The notes under the pieces were generated by a model that was not told the DNA's origin, searched no databases, and worked only from the letters and a program-made list of their open reading frames with translations. From the NCBI GenBank assembly GCA_964482395.1, contig CAYZXK010000060.1, forward strand, positions 1 to 6,396: a DNA stretch of 6,396 bases, given 5' to 3'. Within the stretch, counting starts at the first letter, position 1. Each line of letters starts with the position of its first letter. The position numbers were made by a program, and so were the translations under genes. This document shows, one piece after another, positions 1 through 6,396 of the stretch. The stretch is from CAYZXK01 sp964482395. GTDB lineage: Bacteria; Planctomycetota; Phycisphaerae; UBA1845; Fen-1342.

Positions 1-300
1 GTCCAGGGAGGCCCGCAACATTGCCGAGAGCATTTGACGCACTCGTCCTTCGGGCGGGCCAGGGCTCAGCGGCTGGTTCAAGGCGGCAATGATGCCCTCG
101 TGTGCCTGCCGCAGGACCAGGTAGTACAGCTCGAACTTGTCGCGGAAGTAGTAATTGACCGAGGCGATGTTGGCCCCGGCCCGGCGGGTTATGTCGCGGA
201 TCAGGGCACCATGCAGACCCTTCTCGGCGAAAATCTCGCCGGCCGCTTCGATGAGTCTGGCCCGGGTTAACGGACCGCCGGAACGATTGGGCAGATCCAT
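1..300 (-). CDS. TetR/AcrR-family transcriptional repressor (partial, N-terminal 100 residues)
   Basis: This is probably the local repressor of the divergent efflux operon. The visible part is the N-terminal DNA-binding domain; the ligand-binding C-terminal domain lies beyond the left edge. Translation from the ATG at 300-298 gives a classic TetR helix-turn-helix. A first helix with RLIEAAGEIFAEKGLHG spans about residues 15-31, the scaffold helix LIRDITRRAG about 33-42, and the recognition helix through ANIASVNYYFRDKFELYY about 43-60. The NYYF...K pattern is the family hallmark. A following helix (LVLRQAHEGIIAAL) resembles CerR/CecR-type members, but that subfamily call is tentative. The ATG is preceded by GAGGAG with a very short spacer (GAGG to ATG is 5 nt). 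The frame stays open upstream into the operator, but an earlier start would only add a non-conserved tail. The gene is divergent from the pump operon, the usual place for a pump repressor. The family is certain; the ligand and target are inferred from context. Confidence 0.93.
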   Translation of the reverse strand, partial: MDLPNRSGGPLTRARLIEAAGEIFAEKGLHGALIRDITRRAGANIASVNYYFRDKFELYYLVLRQAHEGIIAALNQPLSPGPPEGRVRQMLSAMLRASLD

Positions 301-380
301 CAGCTCCTCGCCTGGCGGCACGCGAACTTGCGGGGTCGCGTCAGCTTCCGGCGGCAGGATAGCAGAGCTGCCGGCGGCTT

Positions 381-409
381 TCAAACAGAATCTTAAAATT
401 TGTGTTTGA
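381..409. promoter_or_regulatory. Putative TetR-type operator (29-bp imperfect palindrome)
   Basis: The sequence shows perfect 7-bp inverted arms, TCAAACA at 381-387 and TGTTTGA at 403-409, around an AT-rich core centred on base 395. Four further symmetric pairs lie inside the core, so 11 of 14 possible pairs match. It is the only AT-rich stretch in a GC-rich intergenic region. The right arm overlaps the -35 hexamer of the promoter reading into the efflux operon. A repressor bound here could block that promoter and, lying upstream of the divergent regulator gene, could autoregulate it. Size and symmetry fit TetR-family operators; QacR, for example, uses a 28-bp inverted repeat bound by two dimers. 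The identity of the binding protein is inferred from proximity. Confidence 0.7.
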
Positions 410-434
410 CCCGGGTGGCCGGCCAATGTACAGT
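406..434 (+). promoter_or_regulatory. Putative sigma70-type promoter of the efflux operon
   Basis: A -35 hexamer TTGACC (406-411, 5 of 6 to consensus) is followed, after an ideal 17-nt spacer, by TACAGT (429-434, 4 of 6 to TATAAT). Transcription would begin near base 441, leaving about 140 nt of leader before the first gene. The -35 sits on the right arm of the palindrome, which fits repression by steric exclusion. A candidate -10 for the opposite strand (TAAGAT, 395-390) lies inside the same palindrome, but it has no convincing -35, so the repressor's own promoter is not called. Confidence 0.55.
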
Positions 435-580
435 CCGCGTTCCGGCCGGCGGTCCGGCGGCAAGGTTAGAGGACGCGGCAGGCCACGCCGCCCCAGGGCA
501 AGCCGGCCCGAGAAGACCGGCGAGCGCGGCTCGCGAGGATCGGAAACCGGGCGGGCTCGCTCGACCAAGGGTAGTCAACT
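435..580 (+). other. GC-rich leader of the efflux operon
   Basis: This non-coding stretch lies between the predicted promoter and the first gene. It is very GC-rich and contains several short inverted repeats. GCGAGC (520-525) and GCTCGC (529-534) form a 6-bp stem with a 3-nt loop. GCGGC (475-479) pairs with GCCGC (487-491). CGAGCG (521-526) could instead pair with CGCTCG (558-563), close to the ribosome binding site. No U-tract follows any stem, so none is called a terminator. At this base composition short stems are expected by chance, and a regulatory role is not shown. Confidence 0.35.
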
Positions 581-2308
581 ATGAGACGCAGTTTGGCCTG
601 GGGGGTCACGTTGGCAGGTGGGATACTGACGGGCTGCGCGGTCGGGCCCCGCTACCGGCCGCCTGCGCCCGCACTCCCGGACAGTTGGCACCCGGCCACG
701 GCCGAGGGACTGGCCCCCGGAGAGGCCGGGGTGGAACAATGGTGGCAGGTCTTCGCGGATGACACGCTCTCGGAGTTGATCCGGCAAGCGGCCGAAGGCA
801 ACCGTGACGTGCGCATAGCGGTGCTTCGCATCCGCGAGGCCCGGGCGCTGCGCTCGGTCGCGTCGGGCGAGTTACTGCCATCGCTGGGAGGCCACGGGAG
901 CTATCAACGAAGCAAGACGAGCCCCAATGGACCTGGCGCGGGCGGCCCGGCGACTCCGGGCAAGTGGACGCAGTTCAGCGAGTCGGTGACCCGGGGCATC
1001 GCGAGCAGCGCCCTGGGGCAGGGTCTGGGCTCGGCACTGCCGGGGGCGCCGGCCCTGACCAACTCGGTGGCCGGCGGTCTGATCGGTCTGATCCCCGGCC
1101 GGACCAGCCTGCCGGAAACAGACGAGGTGAACTTGCATGCGATTGGGTTTGACGCGTCGTGGGAGATTTACGTGTTCGGCGGTATTCAGCGGGCCATCGA
1201 GGCGGCGGATGCTTATCTGGCCGCGACCGTGGAAGACTGCCGAAGCGTCCTGATAAGTCTGCTGGCCGAAGTGGCCGCCACGTACATCGACATCCGCACG
1301 CTTCAGAGCCAGCTCCAGGCCACCCGGCAGAACATCGAGCTACAGCAGGAAGCTTTGGCGCTGGCCCGCAGCCGGTTTGAGCTAGGGCTGGCCCCGGAGC
1401 TGCATGTCCACCAGGCCGAGGTCAATCTGGCGAGCACACAATCGCAACTTCCGCTGCTGGAGGCCGGGCTGGCGGTGGCCATCTATCGCATGGGCGTACT
1501 GGTCGGCCAGGAACCGTCGGCCTTATATGACCAATTGTCAGCGGAAGGCCCGATTCCGCAGCCGCCGTCTGAGACGCTGGTCGGCGTGCCCGCGGACCTT
1601 CTCCGCCGGCGGCCGGACATCCGGGCGGCCGAACGCCGGCTGGCGATCGAGGTCGCCAAAATCGGGGTCGCGACCGCAGAGCTTTATCCGCGATTCACTC
1701 TGTCCGGAACCTTCGGGTTCGAGGCCACGAACTTCAACCATCTGCTGGACGCTCGGAGCATTAGCTACGGATTCGGTCCGGCAATCCGGTGGAACATCTT
1801 CGACGGGCTTCGAAACCTGAATCGGATCGCCGCCCAGCAGGCGGTCACTCACCAGGCCTATGTGCTCTATGAGCGGACTCTGCTGCTGGCGCTTCAGGAA
1901 GTCGAAAGTTCGATGGTGGCCTACCAGCGCGAGCAGGCCCGGCGGGACGCGCTGGCGCGGGCGGTCGAGGCGGCCCGGCGTTCGGTGAGCCTGGCAGCCC
2001 AACTCTACCGCGACGGGCTGACCGACTTCCAGAACGTGCTGGACGCGCAGCGGTCCCTAGTGAGCCTGGAGAATGCCTTGGCGGAGAGTTGCGGGCAGGT
2101 GGCCGTGAAGCTGGTCGCCATTTACAAGGCTCTCGGCGGCGGCTGGTCGGCCGACTCCATCCCGCAAGCCAAGTACCTGGAACAACCCGCCGGCGTGCTG
2201 ACCGCCCCGGTTGGATTCTTCCTCTCGGGCGGAAACGAACCCCTGCCGTGGGACAGCCCGCCCGACGGCTCGGACCGCAAGCGGGCCACTCTAACGGGCA
2301 ACCAGTAA
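581..2308 (+). CDS. RND efflux outer membrane factor lipoprotein, OprM/NodT family
   Basis: This is the outer-membrane channel of the tripartite pump: a trimeric beta-barrel with a long periplasmic alpha-helical tunnel that docks on the adaptor. The ATG at 581 has AAGGG nine bases upstream and opens a lipoprotein signal: two Arg, a hydrophobic stretch, then lipobox LTGC with lipidated Cys19 and the family-typical AVGPRYRPP. Recognisable blocks are GFDASWEIYVFGG (189-201), the repeat-junction motif LLRRRPDIRAAERRL (340-354), IRWNIFDGLRNL (about 402-413), LDAQRSL before the last helix, and KALGGGW ending at Trp522. These show the two tandem outer-membrane-efflux repeats. At 575 residues it exceeds the usual 460-500. 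The excess is a Gly/Pro/Ala-rich segment at about residues 111-188 and a 53-residue tail after ALGGGW. It is first in the operon, whereas the mexAB-oprM layout places it last. The function is secure; the substrates are unknown. Confidence 0.95.
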   Translation: MRRSLAWGVTLAGGILTGCAVGPRYRPPAPALPDSWHPATAEGLAPGEAGVEQWWQVFADDTLSELIRQAAEGNRDVRIAVLRIREARALRSVASGELLPSLGGHGSYQRSKTSPNGPGAGGPATPGKWTQFSESVTRGIASSALGQGLGSALPGAPALTNSVAGGLIGLIPGRTSLPETDEVNLHAIGFDASWEIYVFGGIQRAIEAADAYLAATVEDCRSVLISLLAEVAATYIDIRTLQSQLQATRQNIELQQEALALARSRFELGLAPELHVHQAEVNLASTQSQLPLLEAGLAVAIYRMGVLVGQEPSALYDQLSAEGPIPQPPSETLVGVPADLLRRRPDIRAAERRLAIEVAKIGVATAELYPRFTLSGTFGFEATNFNHLLDARSISYGFGPAIRWNIFDGLRNLNRIAAQQAVTHQAYVLYERTLLLALQEVESSMVAYQREQARRDALARAVEAARRSVSLAAQLYRDGLTDFQNVLDAQRSLVSLENALAESCGQVAVKLVAIYKALGGGWSADSIPQAKYLEQPAGVLTAPVGFFLSGGNEPLPWDSPPDGSDRKRATLTGNQ

Positions 2309-2395
2309 CCGCGGCGGCGTCCTGACGCGCGGGAATTCGATGAAGCTGACCGCAACTGCTACAGAACTTCATGCGACCTGCTCAGCGAAAACCTC

Positions 2396-2401
2396 GAGGT
2401 G
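2396..2401 (+). promoter_or_regulatory. Ribosome binding site that favours the internal start of the adaptor gene
   Basis: GAGGTG lies just upstream of the ATG at 2406, with GAGG six bases from the start codon. This beats the weak GGGA (2331-2334) before the in-frame ATG at 2340. Starting at 2406 also puts the hydrophobic export signal at the very N-terminus, as expected for an exported adaptor. Confidence 0.6.
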
Positions 2402-2405
2402 TCGA

Positions 2406-3611
2406 ATGGCAGCCAGAAACAGACTCGGGTTGATCACCATCGGAGGGCTCATAATCGCGCAGGCGGCGCCATCCGGCTGCAACTCAGGTCCGCCTCCGCG
2501 GCCGCCGCAGGGGCCGCCCGAGGTGGGTGTCGTAACGCTGTCGCCCCAGCGGGTCGCGCTGACCACCGAGTTGCCGGGCCGGACATCGGCATACCTGGTC
2601 GCGGAAGTGCGTCCGCAGGTCAGCGGCATCATCCAGGAACGTCGCTTCGAGGAAGGCCAGGATGTGAAGGCGGGAGATGTCCTGTACCAGATCGACCCGG
2701 CCCCCTACAAAGCCGCCTACGACCGGGCCGTGGCGGCGCTGGCGATGGCCGAGGCCGAACTTCCCGCCATCCGCTCGCGGGTGGAACGCTACAAGAGCGC
2801 TTTGGCCACCCGGGCGATCAGCGAACAGGACTACGAAGACGCGCTGGCCGCGTTGAAACAGGCCGAGGCCGCGATCGAGGCCCGGAGGGCCGAGCTGGAG
2901 AAAGCGCGCATCGATCTGTCCTATACCCCGATAACCGCTCCGATTTCCGGACGGATCGGGAAGTCCAACGTAACTCCCGGCGCCCTGGTGACCGCCTACC
3001 AGCCGGTACCTCTGGCGACGATTCAACAGCTTGATCCGATCTATGTGGACGTGCCCCAATCGACCGCTAAGCTGCTCCAGCTTACGCGGACCATTGGAGC
3101 CCAGGGCGCGGCAGGTGCGGCTGCCGGTCAGAGGACGGTGCGGCTCCTTCTGGAAGACGGCACGCCATATCCGCTGGAAGGGACGCTTCAATTCCGCGAC
3201 GTGACCGTGGACCCGACCACCGGCTGCGTGACGCTGCGAATGGTGTTTCCCAACCCGGACTACGTGCTCTTGCCGGGGATGTTCGTGCGGGCGGTGGTGG
3301 AAGAGGGCGTCCTGGAGCAGGCCATCGTGGTGCCGCAGCAGGGGGTCACGCGCGACCCGAAGGGCAACGCGGTTGCACTGGTCGTGAACAGCTCGGACAA
3401 GGTAGAACGACGGATGTTGCAGCTTGACCGGGCCACGGGGGACAAGTGGGTGGCTCTTTCGGGACTGGCCGCCGGCGATCGGGTCATTGTGGAGGGCATT
3501 CAGAAGGTGCGGCCCGGCGATTCCGTGAAGGTGGTCGACCTCACTGCCGGCCGCCAAGGCGAGCCGCAAGCCAGCCAGGCGGTCGAGCCGGCCAATGAGG
3601 GAGGGAGATAA
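2406..3611 (+). CDS. RND efflux periplasmic adaptor (membrane fusion protein), AcrA/MexA type
   Basis: This periplasmic adaptor links the inner-membrane pump to the outer-membrane channel. From ATG 2406 it is 401 residues, close to AcrA (397). A signal peptide (residues 1-24, hydrophobic LGLITIGGLIIAQAA) ends at Cys25 in PSGC, probably a lipid anchor, although Pro at -3 is unusual. ELPGRTSAY (55-63), AEVRPQVSGII (66-76) and the first lipoyl half EGQDVKAGDVLYQIDP (83-98) precede a helical hairpin (about 101-172). The second lipoyl half ITAPISGRIGKSNV (176-189) follows, then the beta-barrel with QQLDPIYVDVPQS (207-219). The membrane-proximal domain contains FPNPDYVLLPGMFVRA (281-296), PQQGVTRD and VEGIQKVRPGD. 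These blocks match AcrA closely. Cys274 in TTGCVTL replaces the Ser of AcrA. The stop overlaps the pump start by one base, implying translational coupling. An alternative in-frame start at 2340 would add 22 residues with no signal character. Confidence 0.94.
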   Translation: MAARNRLGLITIGGLIIAQAAPSGCNSGPPPRPPQGPPEVGVVTLSPQRVALTTELPGRTSAYLVAEVRPQVSGIIQERRFEEGQDVKAGDVLYQIDPAPYKAAYDRAVAALAMAEAELPAIRSRVERYKSALATRAISEQDYEDALAALKQAEAAIEARRAELEKARIDLSYTPITAPISGRIGKSNVTPGALVTAYQPVPLATIQQLDPIYVDVPQSTAKLLQLTRTIGAQGAAGAAAGQRTVRLLLEDGTPYPLEGTLQFRDVTVDPTTGCVTLRMVFPNPDYVLLPGMFVRAVVEEGVLEQAIVVPQQGVTRDPKGNAVALVVNSSDKVERRMLQLDRATGDKWVALSGLAAGDRVIVEGIQKVRPGDSVKVVDLTAGRQGEPQASQAVEPANEGGR

Positions 3612-6396
3612 TGCTCTCGAACTTCTTCCTGGACCGTCCAGTTTTCGCCTGGGTGATTGCCATCGGCATGATGGTGCTGGGCGGGCTGGCGATCTACAAC
3701 CTGCCGATCTCCCAGTATCCGCCCATCGCTCCGCCCTCGATCGCCATTGATACGTTCTATCCGGGGGCGTCGGCCGAGACGGTGGAGAACAGCGTAACCC
3801 AGATCATCGAGCAGAAGATGACCGGCCTGGACCAGATGATCTATCTGTCCAGCACGAGCGATTCGGCGGGCGCCTCGCGCGTCGAGCTGACGTTCAAGCC
3901 GGGCACTGATCCGGACCTGGCCTGGGCCAAGGTGCAGAACAAGCTCCAGCTCGCCATGGCGAGCCTGCCCGAGGTGGTCCAGCGTACCGGGGTCAAGGTC
4001 AGCAAATCGACCCGGAACTACCTGATCATCGTCGGGCTGATCTCGGAAGATGGGAGCATGAGCGGCGAGGACCTGCGGGACTATGCCCAGTCGAACCTGG
4101 AGAAGGTGCTGGCTCGCGTCCCGGGCGTGGGCGAAGTGGAGAGCTTCGGCTCTCAGTACGCCATGCGGGTGTGGCTGAATCCGGACAAGCTCACCGATTA
4201 CCGCCTGACCATTGACGACGTGATCCTGGCGCTGCGGGCCTACAACGTAGAAGTGTCGGCCGGGCAGTTCGGCGGCGTACCCGCGGTCGAAGGTCAGCGG
4301 CTGAATGCCTCGATTGTTGTGCAGAATCTGCTTCAGACGCCCGCGGAGTTCGCGACCATCCCGCTGCGTATCAACCCGGACGGCTCCATCGTGCGGGTCA
4401 GGGATGTGGGCCGGACGGAACTCGGGACCGAGTTTTACGACATAGAGGCCTTTCATAACGGTAAACCGGCCGCCGCTCTGGCCATCCGGCAGGCGGCCGG
4501 CGCCAACGCGCTGGACACGGCCACAGCCATCAAACGCAAACTGGAGGAAATGAGCCGCTACTTTCCGGCTGGGATGAAGGTGGTCTACCCATACGACACC
4601 ACTCCCTTCGTGCGGGTGGCGATTCTAGAGGTCGTCAAGACGCTGGGCGAGGCGATAGTGCTGGTGTTCCTGGTCATGTGGCTGTTCATGGGGAACATCC
4701 GGGCGACGCTGATTCCGACCATCGCGGTGCCGGTGGTGCTGCTGGGCACCTTCGCCGTGCTGGGGCTGTTCGGGTACTCCATCAACATGCTGACGATGTT
4801 CGCGATGGTGCTGGCGATCGGCCTGCTGGTGGATGATGCCATCGTGGTCGTCGAGAACGTGGAGCGGATCATGAGCCAGGAGGGGCTCCCGCCCCGGGAA
4901 GCGACCCGGAAGTCGATGGGCGAAATCACCAGCGCCCTGATCGGAATCGGCCTGGTACTGGCAGCAGTGTTCGGCCCGATGGCGTTCTTCGGGGGCTCGA
5001 CCGGGGTCATCTACCGGCAGTTCTCGGTGACCATTGCCGCCGCCATGCTGCTGTCGGTGCTCGTGGCGTTGATTCTGACGCCGGTGCTGTGCGCTTCGCT
5101 GCTCAGGCCGGTGGCCAAGGGGCACGAGCCGGCGGAAAGCGCGGTGTTTTTCCTGCGTCCGTTCTTCCTGCTGTTTGACCGGGTGTTCTTCTGGGTGCGC
5201 GACCGGTACGTGCAGGTTGTAGGCCACGTGATCTCCAGGAAGCTGCGCTACGTGGCAGTGTACCTGCTGATCGTGGCCGGACTGGCCTACCTGTTCTCGC
5301 GGATGCCGACCAGCTACCTGCCGGATGAAGACCAGGGCATCCTTTTGGTCCAGATCTTCATGCCGACTGGCAGCACGCTGGAACAGACCCGGGCGGTGGG
5401 GGACGAAGTCCGGCGGTACTTTCTGCACCACGAGCCGGAGGCGGTGGAGTCCTGCATGGTCATCGCGGGCATGGGCTTCTCGGGGAGGGCCCAGAACAAT
5501 GGGATGGTCTTCGTCAAGCTGCGGGACTGGGAACTTCGCGGTCGGCCAGACCTGAAGGCCAAGGCAGTCGCCGGCCGGGCGATGATGGCTCTGGCCGGGA
5601 TTCGCAACGCCCGGATCTTCGCCTTCCCGCCGCCGGCGGTCGTCGAGCTGGGCATGGCCCGCGGGGTGGACTTCCAGTTGGTGGACCGGGGCGGTTTGGG
5701 TCATGCGGCGCTGATGAACGCCCGCAACCAGTTCCTGGGCATGGCCATGCAGGACCCCAGGCTGGTGAACGTCCGCCCCAACGGGATGGAAGACGTACCT
5801 GAATACCGACTGGACGTGGATTGGGAGAAGGCCGGCGCTCTGGGTGTGCCCATCAGCTCAATCCACAGCACGGTCTCCGCGGCTTTCGGCAGCGCGTATG
5901 TGAACGATTTCATTCAAGGCGGGCGGGTCAAGCGCGTATACGTGCAGGCGGACGCCCCGTACCGGATGTTGCCCGGCGACCTCGAGCGGCTGTACGTTCG
6001 CAACCACGCCGGCGGAATGACCCCCCTGACCTCCCTCGCCCAGGGCCGCTGGAGCTATGGCTCGCCGCGGCTGGAGCGCTTCAACGGCTTCTCGTCCATG
6101 AATATTATCGGTGAGCCGGCCCCGGGCCGCAGCTCCGGAGACGCGATGCAGGCAATGGAGGAAATCGTCGCGAAATTGCCGCCGGGGATCGGCTTCGACT
6201 GGACCGGCCTATCCTACCAAGAGCGGATGGCCAAGGCCCAGGCGCCGGTCCTATACGCGTTTTCCGTTCTCGTCATCTTCCTTTGCCTGGCAGCCCTCTA
6301 CGAGAGTTGGCCGATCCCCATCTCAATCTTGCTGGTGCTGCCGCTGGGAGTCGTCGGCGGCGTGATCGCTTCCACGCTGCGTGAACTGCCCAATGA
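3611..6396 (+). CDS. RND multidrug efflux transporter, AcrB/MexB (HAE1) type, partial at 3' end
   Basis: This is the proton-driven inner-membrane pump of the complex. The ATG overlaps the adaptor stop (TAATG) and follows a GGAGGG ribosome site five bases upstream. About 929 of an expected 1,040-1,080 codons are visible; the window ends just after LRELPN, in the TM9-TM10 region. It opens with FFLDRPVFAWVIAIG (TM1), then the PN1/PN2 porter domains and docking segment (SFGSQYAMR near 178-186, YPYDTTPF), then TM2-6. TM4 carries GLLVDDAIVVVENVER with Asp408/Asp409, equivalent to the proton-relay Asp407/Asp408 of AcrB. TM7 is near 551-567 and LPDEDQG opens the second periplasmic half, followed by PC1/PC2, and TM8 (YAFSVLVIFLCLAALYESW) starts near 882. 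Phe179 and Phe634 match AcrB Phe178 and Phe628. However, Tyr137, Met616 and Met621 replace Phe136, Phe610 and Phe615 of the drug pocket. The relay Lys940, Arg971 and Thr978 equivalents lie outside the window. Confidence 0.96.
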   Translation, partial: MLSNFFLDRPVFAWVIAIGMMVLGGLAIYNLPISQYPPIAPPSIAIDTFYPGASAETVENSVTQIIEQKMTGLDQMIYLSSTSDSAGASRVELTFKPGTDPDLAWAKVQNKLQLAMASLPEVVQRTGVKVSKSTRNYLIIVGLISEDGSMSGEDLRDYAQSNLEKVLARVPGVGEVESFGSQYAMRVWLNPDKLTDYRLTIDDVILALRAYNVEVSAGQFGGVPAVEGQRLNASIVVQNLLQTPAEFATIPLRINPDGSIVRVRDVGRTELGTEFYDIEAFHNGKPAAALAIRQAAGANALDTATAIKRKLEEMSRYFPAGMKVVYPYDTTPFVRVAILEVVKTLGEAIVLVFLVMWLFMGNIRATLIPTIAVPVVLLGTFAVLGLFGYSINMLTMFAMVLAIGLLVDDAIVVVENVERIMSQEGLPPREATRKSMGEITSALIGIGLVLAAVFGPMAFFGGSTGVIYRQFSVTIAAAMLLSVLVALILTPVLCASLLRPVAKGHEPAESAVFFLRPFFLLFDRVFFWVRDRYVQVVGHVISRKLRYVAVYLLIVAGLAYLFSRMPTSYLPDEDQGILLVQIFMPTGSTLEQTRAVGDEVRRYFLHHEPEAVESCMVIAGMGFSGRAQNNGMVFVKLRDWELRGRPDLKAKAVAGRAMMALAGIRNARIFAFPPPAVVELGMARGVDFQLVDRGGLGHAALMNARNQFLGMAMQDPRLVNVRPNGMEDVPEYRLDVDWEKAGALGVPISSIHSTVSAAFGSAYVNDFIQGGRVKRVYVQADAPYRMLPGDLERLYVRNHAGGMTPLTSLAQGRWSYGSPRLERFNGFSSMNIIGEPAPGRSSGDAMQAMEEIVAKLPPGIGFDWTGLSYQERMAKAQAPVLYAFSVLVIFLCLAALYESWPIPISILLVLPLGVVGGVIASTLRELPN

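Noticed and set aside
417..424. GGCCGGCC palindrome within the promoter spacer as a second operator
   Set aside because: It is an 8-bp GC palindrome in a region full of GGCC/CCGG runs and is easily explained by composition. It has no AT-rich core or extended symmetry.
520..534. Hairpin as a rho-independent terminator or attenuator
   Set aside because: The stem is only 6 bp and no U-run follows. It lies upstream of an operon whose promoter should read through it.
402..584. Possible basic leader peptide overlapping the channel gene start by ATGA
   Set aside because: Its possible starts (GTG 402, ATG 426) lie upstream of the predicted transcription start, inside the operator/promoter, with no ribosome site. 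The Arg/Gly-rich composition fits translated GC-rich non-coding DNA.
2484..3569. Long minus-strand open frame (361 codons) opposite the adaptor gene
   Set aside because: It is an antisense shadow caused by high GC and third-position bias. The plus strand encodes a clear AcrA-type protein, and the antisense product is rich in His/Arg/Gly with no recognisable domain.
4625..5704. Long minus-strand open frame (359 codons) opposite the pump gene
   Set aside because: Its translation is dominated by His, Gln and Arg, typical of the complement of membrane-protein codons. The pump on the plus strand is unambiguous. The same applies to the 3500-4456 minus-strand frame.
1..6396. An undescribed defence, mobile or biosynthetic system
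   Set aside because: All coding capacity is accounted for by a TetR regulator and a standard tripartite RND pump. No transposase, integrase, CRISPR repeats, toxin-antitoxin pair, tRNA or large direct repeats were seen.

Overview
The window holds one RND-type multidrug efflux locus and no sign of a second system. From left to right it contains: the N-terminal half of a TetR/AcrR-family repressor on the minus strand, running off the left edge; a 280-bp divergent intergenic region; then three plus-strand genes for an outer-membrane factor lipoprotein (OprM/NodT type), a periplasmic adaptor lipoprotein (AcrA/MexA type) and an inner-membrane RND pump (AcrB/MexB, HAE1 type). The pump gene runs off the right edge with about 929 codons visible.

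The three plus-strand genes are close together and in one direction. The adaptor stop and the pump start share a base (TAATG), so they look like one operon. Together they would form a tripartite pump that moves lipophilic or amphiphilic compounds from the periplasm and inner membrane across the outer membrane, driven by proton influx. The divergent repressor is the obvious candidate regulator. A 29-bp imperfect palindrome (381-409) lies between the two transcription units, and its right arm overlaps the -35 element of a good sigma70-like promoter (406-434) reading into the operon.

The organism is a GC-rich Gram-negative (diderm) bacterium, since outer-membrane and periplasmic components are present. 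The adaptor and pump are strikingly similar to enterobacterial and pseudomonad AcrAB/MexAB. However, the gene order (outer-membrane factor first) and the long, insertion-bearing outer-membrane factor differ from the classic mexAB-oprM layout. The sequence alone does not settle the phylum. A non-proteobacterial diderm (for example Planctomycetes or Acidobacteria) is possible but is only an impression.

The points most worth a second look are the operator-like palindrome, two Phe-to-Met changes at drug-pocket positions of the pump, a Gly/Pro/Ala-rich insertion plus C-terminal tail in the outer-membrane factor, and the unusual lipobox and ambiguous start of the adaptor. No RNA genes, CRISPR arrays, mobile elements or clear terminators were seen.
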